DNA of 64,000 nucleotides from Actinostola sp. cb2023 (lineage: Eukaryota; Cnidaria; Anthozoa; Actiniaria; Actinostolidae). The stretch covers positions 91,938-155,937 of the forward strand of contig JAUJYZ010001003.1 in assembly GCA_033675265.1 (NCBI GenBank), in the 5' to 3' direction. Numbering within the stretch: the first letter of the stretch is position 1; each line of letters opens with the position of its first letter. Shown here one piece after another: positions 23,191 through 31,800 of this stretch. The position numbers and the translations under genes are program-made. The notes under the pieces were generated by a model. The model had not been told where the DNA came from. It worked only from the letters and a program-made list of their open reading frames with translations, and did no database searches.

Positions 23191-23656
23191 CACTGTTTGC
23201 TGAAGTAGAGTTTATATAGTCAATAACAGGCCTATTACTGCTGTATCAGATGATCCCACATATTTCACAGCCCTGACACCAAACCACTTCCTTCTACAAA
23301 GATCCAATCAACTTCCACCCGGAGTTTTCGTAGAAGAGGATAAGTTCTCGAGGAGAAGATGGAGGAAGGTACAATACCTTGTAAACCATTATTGGCAACG
23401 ATGGATCAAAGAATATCTGCCTAACTTACAAAGAAGACCTAAGTGGCTTACAACAAAGAGAAACGTGCAACCTGATGACCTGGTTCTGGTGGCAGAAGAC
23501 AACGTTTCGCGAAACAAATGGCCTTTGGCCAGAGATACCGAAGTATTCGCGGGACAAGATGGGAAAGTGCGCTCAGCGAATGTGAAAACAGCAACTGGAA
23601 ACTTTCATCGTCCAATCGCCAAGCTCTGCCTTTTCGAGGAAGCAGATGCAAAGTAA
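23191..23656 (+). pseudogene. BEL Pol C-terminal DUF5641-like domain
   Basis: After a TAG near 23217, the frame continues through LTPNHFLLQRSNQLPPGVF, RRRWRKVQYLVNHYW, EYLPNLQRRPKW and WPLARDTEVFAGQDG to a stop at 23654-23656. This is the conserved domain of unknown function that ends BEL/Pao Pol proteins. It is the best preserved segment apart from the RNase H. Confidence 0.88.
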
Positions 23657-23783
23657 AGATAAAGAAACCAAAGAGACACTTTCAAAGGAACATTGACTTT
23701 AATGTTATTGTTGAGTTGAAAGACACTTAGTTTAATGACAAACGTGCTGTCAGTAGATGCCCAGCCCGTTTGTGAGGCCGCTA

Positions 23784-23903
23784 TGTCGTGTCTTTCGCGC
23801 CAAAAAGTTAATTATGCAAATTATGTAAAATTATGTAAGGTGAAGCCTCGTGAGTTGGCGGCGTTTACCACGAAATTTTCAGTTATAAAAGTTAGTACTC
23901 ACA
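23784..23903 (+). repeat. BEL 3' LTR (120 bp)
   Basis: It starts TGTCGTGTCTTTCGCG and ends TTAGTACTCACA, followed at 23904-23908 by ATAGT, the target duplication. No strong polypurine tract is visible just upstream. Confidence 0.9.
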
Positions 23904-24132
23904 ATAGTCTTTCCTGTCCTTTGGACGAGGAAACAAACGATTTATATTTGAAATGGGCCGGTACGCAACCTTGATGTCATGTTGTCTCAAAAGTCTCCCC
24001 AGCTTCTCAGATGTTCCTTTTACATATGGCAGAACAATCACTCCGTTGTTGTTGGTAGGGTTTACCTGTTTGTTGACGTCACTATTAGTGGAAGAAGCAC
24101 ATCGATTTCTGGACCGGACGAACATTTCACAT
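23904..24132 (-). pseudogene. PLE family D, RT-endonuclease linker piece
   Basis: The minus strand encodes VIVLPYVKGTSEKLGRLLR and then NRLFPRPKDR, the linker that joins RT to endonuclease; compare IPYVKGTTERIKRVLE in family A. It continues directly into the GIY-YIG piece at 17763 once the BEL element and one ATAGT copy are discounted. The upstream side ends at the 21-bp inverted repeat at 24133. Confidence 0.85.
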
Positions 24133-25592
24133 CATGGCGAACAATTTCATACACCATGGCCGCGCGCATGCGTAATGCTCACTCGTATTCAATTACGAGT
24201 CACTTCAAAATTATAGAGAAAACAGTGCAATTTGATATAATTTTTGTCGTACCTCTTATATTATTACGGTTCCTCAATCTCCACAAGTCCCAAATCATTC
24301 TTACATACTTCATCTCGCCCACGGTTCGTGTTTCTCTCATGTGGAATATGTGTAAAATGTTCCCAAGTGCGATGAAAAATAGATAAAATTATCTAAGCAT
24401 CCGCCATACTTGTCTTTGTAACTGACCCGAGATGCCGTACAGTTATTGTAGTTCAGAACATCTTTCAGGTGTTCGAGCTGATTTCCACAAGTCTGATTCG
24501 AAAGTTCAAGTGTCCATTTCAAATAACTCCTTAATAAAATCGCTTAAAATGTCGTCTTTGGTTGTTCCAAAATCATTTACAACTTGGTAGTTTATCGGTG
24601 ATTATCCCATTGTTGTCCTTTTGGGTTTTTCCGTAGCGATACCTCTTGCGTTTGAAACACAATTGTGCGTTTGTGAACGATCTAATGGTAAATTGAGTAT
24701 TACATCCTTGTTACAGAAAGATAAAAGTTTCTGATGAAGTATGTTTTATGGAGATCGGCGTTACTATGGCAACGCTGAGAGAGAATTCCTCTTTTAACAT
24801 ATTCTCGATTTCTATAGATTCTAGGGATATTTTTGGGAAATGCTCTTGTGATCTTATAGTGGGCATAATTGTCTCTAGTTCTAGTGAATACAAGCAAATT
24901 CTGTGAGAGCGTTTTTGAGATATCTTCGATGAAAATATTTGAGTATATAATTCAAGCGTAAATAAAGTAATTAAATCAATCACCTGAAATCCAAGTAAAT
25001 CGGGCGTATCAAAACTCAATTTTAGTCTTCAATTGTTGCAATGATATTGATCTACTTTTTGGAAAAGTTGAGAGAAATCGCTTGCAATGATATCGGAAAA
25101 TGTGAGCTCAAGTCATACACGATGAGGTGTTTACTTTGCTCTTGTTGTCCACCATTCGTTCTATTTTTACTAATAAAGTCATAATTAAAAATGCCGTCGG
25201 TAAATTTTGTTTAAAATTGATTATTCTGAAATTTAGATTGTAGCTGATATGTTCTTGTAATATCAAGCTCATTGAAACATTTTAAGGCCGCCAAATATAT
25301 GCTTCAAATCAGAACATTTTTCAACCAGTTTTAGTAGTTGTAAGTTGTTGATTCATCATGCAGCTCTTTTGTTCTAGTTTGACACCTTCTCTTGTGCATT
25401 CCACCTTGCAAACGCTCTTCCGAAATATGCTAATCTGCAGTATTATAATAACAATAGACACAAATAAAAGCAATGTAATATCACACAATCGCTCTAATTT
25501 TACGATAAAAGGCCAATGTTTTCTTAGAATAAAAACGTGTCATTTACGCGCCAGCAATGTCATCCGCTGACTGTATGAAATTGTTCGCCATG
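24133..25592. mobile_element. 1.46-kb insertion in PLE D with 21-bp inverted ends
   Basis: CATGGCGAACAATTTCATACA at 24133-24153 recurs exactly as its complement at 25572-25592. The enclosed DNA separates RT codons from linker codons of PLE D. No transposase or other known protein is encoded. One caution: on the right side, coding-like PLE sequence (NNYPPSFVRDMANNF) seems to run into the repeat, so the repeat may be partly PLE sequence duplicated in inverse orientation during rearrangement. Confidence 0.4.
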
Positions 25593-26073
25593 TCTCTGAC
25601 AAAAGATGGTGGATAGTTGTTTTCTACAAGGGCGTTATTTGCATGCGTGATCTCTTTTTGGTATTTCTCTCGCCACTTGAAGGCACATTCAGGGCGCGCT
25701 CGAAAAGCGTTGTTGCCACTGATTTCTTGTGGCTTGTTGGATGATGTGAATTATAATCTAGGTATTTGTCCATGTGCGTTGGCTTACGGTATACGTCAAC
25801 GATGACTTTGCCTTCCAATGTACGCGTTGTCGTCGTATCTAGAAACGCAAGTCCAGTGTCGCTTTCTTTTTCACAGGTGAACTGAATGTGTGGGTTGACA
25901 GAGTTTAGTTGCGCATGGAAGGTCTCGATGGAATCTTTCTTGAGACAACAATGGCTATCGTCCACATATCTGAACCACCACTTTGGTGGATTGGACGCAG
26001 TAGTAATGGCTTTATCTTCGATATCTTCCATTACTAAGTTGGCCAAAAGTGCGCTTACAGGATAACCCATAGG
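25593..26073 (-). pseudogene. PLE family D, reverse transcriptase palm piece
   Basis: On the minus strand the frame starts MGYPVSALLANLVMEDIE, the PLE RT motif 4 region. It then shows FRYVDDSHCCL with the catalytic YVDD, GLAFLDTT and VYRKPTHMDKYLDY. A frameshift or stop occurs near 25624, after which NNYPPSFVRDM continues in another frame to 25593. Upstream of MGYP (above 26073) the match ends abruptly, so the RT fingers and everything before are missing: a 5' truncation, as is common in PLEs. The protein would have been a telomerase-related RT. Confidence 0.92.
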
Positions 26074-26840
26074 ACGCCGTCAAAAAACCTGAACAATTAT
26101 TTACGAACAGACACTTGACCCAGTGCTGGAAAAAAGCTGTGCCTGGTTAATGGTGCAAAATAGCAGAAAATCATAGTAAATATAGAGTGAAAACTTACTT
26201 CTGAACCAAAAGCACATGGAAGAAACGTAGGCAAAACGTTTCAATCGATAATAAGTCGACAACCAGACGAGAGATTACGACCATTCGAAGCATGTCGTTG
26301 AGCGTCGATCCTGTCGCCGATAAACTCGAAAATCACTCAAATGATCGCCAATAAACTCGATAATCACGAAAATACAAAAGTCCATCGAAGAAACATCGAG
26401 CGGACATAGGCCTTCGGAGTCGATCGAAGAATTAGGACTACTTACGGACGGACGGACTTAAAACTCGATGGCATACTGGCTACATCTCCATATATGGAGA
26501 TAGTAGCCACAAAAAGCGTGAAATTGAAGATTTCGTGAAATTGTACTCTGTGCAATTGAACGTTGTCATGGCGATTTGCAATAAAAACTCAAAATTAGCC
26601 AATCAAAATTCAAGAAAATATTTCCGGAAGGGGGAGGGGTGGGTAACGGCTGTACACAGGCTGGTAAAAAAGTGCCTCAAAAAGGCTTAGAAATTAGTTC
26701 AACAACAGAACAAAACCGGCAGAACAAAGCTGGTGGAATTTGCTTTGGGAATAGATATATGGTTATTAGCAAGCTCAGGAATAATCTGGTGCATTGTTTT
26801 CTATCGTTGAAAGTCAGTAGTCCCGGGCAGGAATCATTAC
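26074..26840. other. Non-coding DNA, nothing recognised
   Basis: No gene is evident. There is an 18-bp perfect palindrome ATCTCCATATATGGAGAT at about 26487-26504, and several CGATAA/TCGAT-rich repeats near 26240-26430. I see no transposon ends. Confidence 0.4.
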
Positions 26841-26966
26841 AAAGTAATCGCACCATTGTTCTCGTACAATTTAGGATATATAAATAAGCACGAGTCAATT
26901 TTTCAAAGACTACAAATTGCACTCGTGCTTATTTATCCTAAATTGTACTCGAAATCTTGCGATTAC
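26841..26966. mobile_element. 126-bp palindromic hairpin element
   Basis: AATCGCACCATTGTTCTCGTACAATTTAGGA... at the left pairs with its inverse ending at 26966, with arms of about 45-54 bases. The perfect core is TACAATTTAGGATA with AATAAGCACGAGT. The loop is about 28 bases. It may be a small MITE or a solo terminal fragment of a fold-back element. No flanking duplication is clear. Confidence 0.45.
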
Positions 26967-27095
26967 CTGTACAAATAGAAAGATACGAAACAATAGAAAA
27001 TAATGGAAATAGCACTATTTAGTATTATTTAGATTTAGTACAGCTATTTCACGCTTTTAGTGTTTGTACTCTAACAAATCGTTTGTTATTAGTAT

Positions 27096-27140
27096 GTAAG
27101 TAAATAAGTAAGTAAGTAACTTTATTTCCGCGTCAATAAA
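27096..27140 (-). repeat. (AAGT)n tail next to ACTTTATTTCC
   Basis: On the minus strand GGAAATAAAGTTACTTACTT reads like the 3' end and simple-repeat tail of a non-LTR element. It closely resembles the GGAATAAAGTTATTATA end at 12917-12940. Only the tail is identifiable. Confidence 0.35.
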
Positions 27141-27256
27141 CTTTAGAATTTGTGATAATTGGTACGGACACAACAAAATGTATGAGAGAGTTGAGAGTGT
27201 TTCTTACAACAATCTAGTTAGTGTAGTAATATACTCTATCTTGTGATTAATTGCAG

Positions 27257-27514
27257 ATGAAGTCCACCGCTGTTGTCCTCCTATTCAGCATGGTAGTTCT
27301 ATTAGCTGAAAGTGGAAGCGCTTTGGATTACGAATTCTGCAAATCTGAATGTTATTCTGAGCAGCAAAGTTGTTTGTTCAACGCACAATTTTGTTATAGC
27401 AGGAAGAGTTGTAGAAGTTGCACAAAACTAGCATACGACCCATGCTTTTCAAAATGTCTTTCGAAAATTCGACGAAGGAACATTCAAGCCATATTCGATA
27501 ACACAGACAACTGA
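27257..27514 (+). CDS. Secreted eight-cysteine peptide (85 aa)
   Basis: The ATG at 27257 directly follows TTAATTGCAG, a good splice acceptor, so a non-coding first exon probably lies upstream. Residues 1-22 form a signal peptide (charged MKS, hydrophobic VVLLF and MVVLL, then AESGSA with predicted cleavage after Ala22). The mature part of about 63 residues has cysteines at 28, 32, 39, 46, 52, 55, 63 and 67, spaced C-x3-C-x6-C-x6-C-x5-C-x2-C-x7-C-x3-C. An RRR at 72-74 could be a processing site before a 12-residue acidic tail. An AATAAA signal lies about 120 bases after the stop. Four disulfides and extracellular action are likely. I do not recognise the family; antimicrobial, signalling or venom-like peptides share this general design, and function should not be assigned from that. 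Confidence 0.8.
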   Translation: MKSTAVVLLFSMVVLLAESGSALDYEFCKSECYSEQQSCLFNAQFCYSRKSCRSCTKLAYDPCFSKCLSKIRRRNIQAIFDNTDN

Positions 27515-27655
27515 GCCAATGAAACCAATTACTAGCATCATTCATGTAGAACTGAAACTCTGATTGTTTAAATGCTTTTCTGCAACTGTAAACTGCACAA
27601 ACAGATACACTGTAAATTTAAAATAGTCCAACAATAAAAGAGTAAAACGGACACA
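27515..27655 (+). terminator. 3' UTR and polyA signal of the cysteine-rich gene
   Basis: The stop codon is at 27512-27514. AATAAAAGAG at 27633 is a canonical polyadenylation signal, with GT/T-rich sequence about 20 bases downstream (GTTGTTGTTATGG). Cleavage would fall around 27650. Confidence 0.6.
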
Positions 27656-27975
27656 GTTGTTGTTATGGCTGTCTTTTATTCAAATTAACTGGTTCAAACA
27701 AACAATTTTAATTTTAAAATAATGGTAATAGGACTAAGTGAAGTCCAATTCGGTCTGTAATCTTACGTACGAGGGATAAACAAATATGTTTATCAATTAA
27801 TCATAACTATTACCATTGCCGAGAAAACGATTTTCATGCAAATATGCTAACAAGTAAAATGACCAAAAACGATGACATATTATTTAACATATATAATGTA
27901 TTTCAAGGTGTTTCTTGATATTTCTCTTGATTGCATCAGTTTCATTGAGAAGCGAACGGACCTGTTAATGTCACA
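27656..27975. other. Non-coding DNA, nothing recognised
   Basis: This is AT-rich spacer between the small gene and the minisatellite. No signals beyond scattered AT runs. Confidence 0.4.
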
Positions 27976-28288
27976 CACTGTCATGTGAGACTGTACTACT
28001 GTCATGTGTAAGTGTACTACTGTCATGTGTGATTGTACTACTGTCATGTGTAACTTTACTACTGTCATGTGTGACTGTACTACTGTCATGTGTAACTTTA
28101 CTACTGTCATGTGTGACTGTACTACTGACTTGTGTAACTTTACTACTGTCATGTATGACTGCACTACTGACTTGTGTAACTTTACTACTGTCATGTGTGA
28201 CTGTACTACTGTCATGTGTAACTTTACTACTGTCATGTGTGACTGTACTACTGACTTGTGACTGTACTACTGACGTCATGTGTAACGG
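27976..28288. repeat. 21-bp minisatellite, ~15 copies, two alternating types
   Basis: The units are TACTACTGTCATGTGTAACTT and a variant ending in GTGACTG. They largely alternate, giving a 42-bp higher-order period; several units have GACTTG in place of GTCATG. Because 21 is a multiple of three, frames stay open on both strands and give spurious 7-residue repeat proteins. The array abuts the Gypsy-like LTR remnant. Confidence 0.93.
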
Positions 28289-28690
28289 TACAATATGGGC
28301 AAATATGGGTTCCCTGTCATTATGGATGGGTTCCCTGTGGAACACATGTAGACAAGATGGCGTCCAAATAAACTCTCCTATCACTTCTTTCAATCCTTGG
28401 TAATTTTGTTGTATGATAACCATCATTCCACTACATGGTGTCAGAAGTCTTGATGAATTATTGATCTTCCATCAAGGAATCTCAGAATGCCGGATACAGA
28501 TCATCCACCGCCAGTTTTACAACTTGTTCCGTTTCATTCAAAGCTAATCCTCAAGGATGACGCTAAATTTACTAGAGACACTTAGAGACATTCAAGTTGT
28601 ATTCGTTATATCTCGGAAGGGGAGATATATTGTTAGCATTAGTTAGATGCAAATATGGGTTCCCTTTGTTAAGGGTGGGTTCCTGACTGC
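28275..28690 (+). mobile_element. Internally deleted Ty3/Gypsy-like LTR element
   Basis: A 5' LTR remnant with AATAAA at about 28365 ends at CTACA. It is followed by TGGTGTCAGAAG at 28436-28447, a primer binding site complementary to a tRNA 3' end (Leu-like). A short gag start follows (28487-28585), then a purine-rich tract (GGAAGGGGAGATAT, 28615-28628) and TGTTAGCATTAG at 28631 as a 3' LTR start. CAAATATGGGTTCCCT occurs in both LTR parts (about 28294 and 28652), as expected. Almost the whole gag-pol interior is missing. LTR outer ends are not defined. Confidence 0.55.
28487..28585 (+). pseudogene. Gypsy-like gag N-terminus (32 aa, truncated)
   Basis: The ATG at 28487 lies 39 bases after the primer binding site. 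The frame starts MPDTDHPPPVLQLVPFHSK and stops with TAG at 28583-28585. Position and a Pro-rich start suit a Gypsy Gag, but the fragment is too short for firm assignment. Confidence 0.35.
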
Positions 28691-28874
28691 ATAATTTCTC
28701 AGAAACCCGCTTTAACTTATCAGGCAATAAAATGAAACACATTTCTGAGAAATGTAGTGATATATTATCTACCGTAAAGTTCTGAAAGTAGCGATGTCGT
28801 TACTTTCAGATTTATCAACCTTAGGTAACTGTTACGTTCGCCGGGTGTTTCCAACTTTCGGGTGGTCGTTACAT
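28691..28874. other. Junction between LTR remnant and satellite
   Basis: It contains a small hairpin (CTGAAAGTA/TACTTTCAG, about 28781-28811) and the paired ATTTCTCAGAAA / TTTCTGAGAAAT near 28691 and 28741. It ends with GGGTGGTCGTTAC, after which satellite units begin at once. Confidence 0.5.
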
Positions 28875-31800
28875 TAAAGAGAGTCGAAATAGCGCCTATG
28901 GCGTTTTTTAGATGGTCTAAAAAGAGTCGAAATAGCGCGTATGGAGTTTTTTTTAGATGGTCTAAAGAGAGTTCAATGGCGCGTATGGCGTTTTTTAGAT
29001 GGTCTAAAGAGAGTCGAAATAGCGCGAATGGAGTTTTTTAGATGGTCTAAAAAGAGTCGAAATAGCGCATATGCAGTTTTTTAGATGGTCTAAAGAGAGT
29101 CGAAATAGCGCGTATGGCGTTTTTTAGATGGTCTAAAGAGAGTCGAACTAGCGCATATGGAGTTTTTTAGATGGTCTAAAGAGAGTCGAAATAGCGCGTA
29201 TGGCGTTTTTTAGATGGTCTAAAGAGAGTCGAATGGCGCGTATGGTTTTTTTTTAGATGGTCTCAAGTGAGTCATAATAGCGCGTATGGCGTTTTTTAGA
29301 TGGTCTAAAGTGAGTCGTAATAGCGCGTATGGCGTTTTTTAGATGGTCTAAAGAGAGTCGAATTAGCACGTATGGAGTTTTTTAGATGGTCTAAAGAGAG
29401 TCGAAATAGCGCGTATGTTTTTTTTTAGATGGTCTAAAGAGAGTCCAAATAGCGCGTATGGTTTTTTTTAGATGGTCTAAAGAGAGTCGAATGGCGCGTA
29501 TGGCGTTTTTTAGATGGTCTCAAGTGAGTCATAATAGCGCGTATGGCGTTTTTTAGATGGTCTCAAGTGAGTCGTAATAGCGCGTATGGCGTTTTTTAGA
29601 TGGTCAAAAGAGAGTCAAAACAGCGCGTATGGAGTTTTTTAGATGGTCTAAAGAGTATCGAAATAGCGCGTATGGAGTTATTTAGATGGTCTAAAGAGAG
29701 TCGAAATAGCGAGTATGGCGTTTTTTAGATGGTCTAAAGAGAGTCGAAATAGCGCGTATATAGTTTTTTAGATGGTCTAACGAGAGTCGAAATAGCGCGT
29801 ATATAGTTTTTTAGATGGTCTAAAGAGAAGTCAAATAGCGCGTATGGCGTTTTTTAGATGGTCTAAAGAGAGTCGAAATAGCGCGTATGGCGTTTTTTAG
29901 ATGGTCTAAAGAGAGTCGAAATAGCGCGTATGGCGTTTTTTAGATGGTCTAAAGAGAGTCGAAATAGCACGTATGGAGTTTTTTAGATGGTCTAAAGAGA
30001 GTCCAAATAGCGCGTATGGCGTTTTTTAGATGGTCTAAAGAGAGTCCAAATAGCGTGTATGGAGTTTTTTAGATGGTCTAAAGAGAGTCGAAATAGCGCG
30101 TATGGATTTTTTTTTTAGATGGTCTAAAGAGAGTCGAAATAGCGCGTATGGGTTTTGTTAGATGGTCTAAAGAGAGTCCAAATAGCGCGAATGGAGTTTT
30201 TTAGATGGTCTAAAGAGAGTGGAAATAGCGCATATGGAGTTTTTTAGATGGTCTAAAGAGAGTCCAAATAGCGCGTATGGAGTTTTTTAGATGGTCTAAA
30301 GAGAGTCGAAATAGCGCGTATGGGAGTTTTTTAGATGGTCTAAAGAGAGTCCAAATAGCGCGAATGGTTTTTTTTAGATGGTCTAAAGAGAGTCCAAAAA
30401 TAGCGCGTATGGAGTTTTTTAGATGGTCTAAAGAGAGTCCAAATAGCGCGTATGGAGTTTTTTTTTTTTTTAGATGGTCTAAAGAGAGTCGAAATAGCGC
30501 GTATGGGTTTTCTTAGATGGTCTAAAGAGAGTCCAAATAGCGCGAATGGAGTTTTTTAGATGGTCTAAAGAGAGTGGAAATAGCGCGAATGGAGTTTTTT
30601 AGATGGTCTAAAGAGAGTCCAAATAGCGCGTATGGAGTTTTTTAGATGGTCTAAAGAGAGTCGAAATAGCGCGTATGGAGTTTTTTTTTAGATGGTCTAA
30701 AGAGAGTCGAAATAGCGCGTATGGAGTTTTTTAGATGGTCTAAAGAGAGTCAAAAATAGCGCGTATGGAGTTTTTTAGATGGTCTAAAGAGAGTCGAAAT
30801 AGCGCGTATGGAGTTTTTTTAGATGGTCTAAAGAGGTCGAAATAGCGCGCGTATGGAGTTTTTTAGATGGTCTAAAGAGAGTCGAAATAGCGCGTATGGA
30901 GTTTTTTAGATGGTCTAAAGAGAGTCGAAATAGCGCGTATGGAGTTTTTTTTAGATGGTCTAAAGAGAGTCGAAAATAGCGCGTATGTTTTTTTTTAGAT
31001 GGTCTAAAGAGAGTCGAAATAGCGCGTATGGGTTTTTTTTAGATGGTCTAAAGAGAGTCGAAATAGCGCGTATGGAGTTTTTTTAGATGGTCTAAAGAGA
31101 GTCGAAATAGCGCGTATGGAGTTTTTTAGATGGTCTAAAGAGAGTCGAAATAGCGCGTATGGAGTTTTTTAGATGGTCTAAAGAGAGTCGAAATAGCGCG
31201 TATGGAGTTTTTTAGATGGTCTAAAGAGAGTCGAAATAGCGCGAATGGAGTTTTTTAGATGGTCTAAAGAGAGTCGAAATAGCGCGTATGGAGTTTTTTA
31301 GATGGTCTAAAGAGAGTCGAAATAGCGCGTATGGAGTTTTTTTTAGATGGTCTAAAGAGAGTCGAAATAGCGCGTATGGAGTTTTTTTTTTAGATGGTCT
31401 AAAGAGAGTCGAAATAGCGCGTATGGAGTTTTTTTAGATGGTCTAAAGAGAGTCCAAATAGCGCGTATGGAGTTTTTTAGATGGTCTAAAGAGAGTCGAA
31501 ATAGCGCGTATGGAGTTTTTTTTAGATGGTCTGAAAAGAGAGTCGAAATAGCGCGTATGGAGTTTTTTTAGATGGTCTAAAGAGAGTCGAAATAGCGCGT
31601 ATGGAGTTTTTTAGATGGTCTAAAGAGAGTCGAAATAGCGCGTATGGTTTTTTTTTAGATGGTCTAAAGAGAGTGGAAATAGCGCGAATGGAGTTTTTTA
31701 GATGGTCTAAAGAGAGTCCAAATAGCGCGTATGGAGTTTTTTAGATGGTCTAAAGAGAGTCGAAATAGCGCGTATGGAGTTTTTTTTTAGATGGTCTAAA

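Larger units (their letters stand above)
17764..23903 (+). mobile_element. BEL/Pao LTR retrotransposon, complete ends, decayed
   Basis: Two 120-bp LTRs (17764-17883, 23784-23903) beginning TGTCGTG and ending ACTCACA bound a 6.1-kb element. ATAGT occurs immediately before the first LTR and immediately after the second, a 5-bp target duplication as expected for this group. Internal order is gag (DUF1759-like), protease, RT, RNase H, integrase and DUF5641-like domain, characteristic of BEL/Pao. Multiple stops, frameshifts and an unexplained block at about 19545-19990 make it inactive. It interrupts PLE D within its endonuclease codons, so it is younger than PLE D. Confidence 0.92.

Noticed and set aside
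27096..27256. GTAAGT at 27096 as the donor for the intron before the cysteine-rich gene
   Set aside because: The GTAAGT is part of an AAGT simple-repeat tail, and no promoter precedes it at a sensible distance.
27880..28426. Repeat proteins on both strands over the minisatellite
   Set aside because: The 21-bp period keeps all frames open; there is no signal peptide, splice signal or codon bias favouring one.
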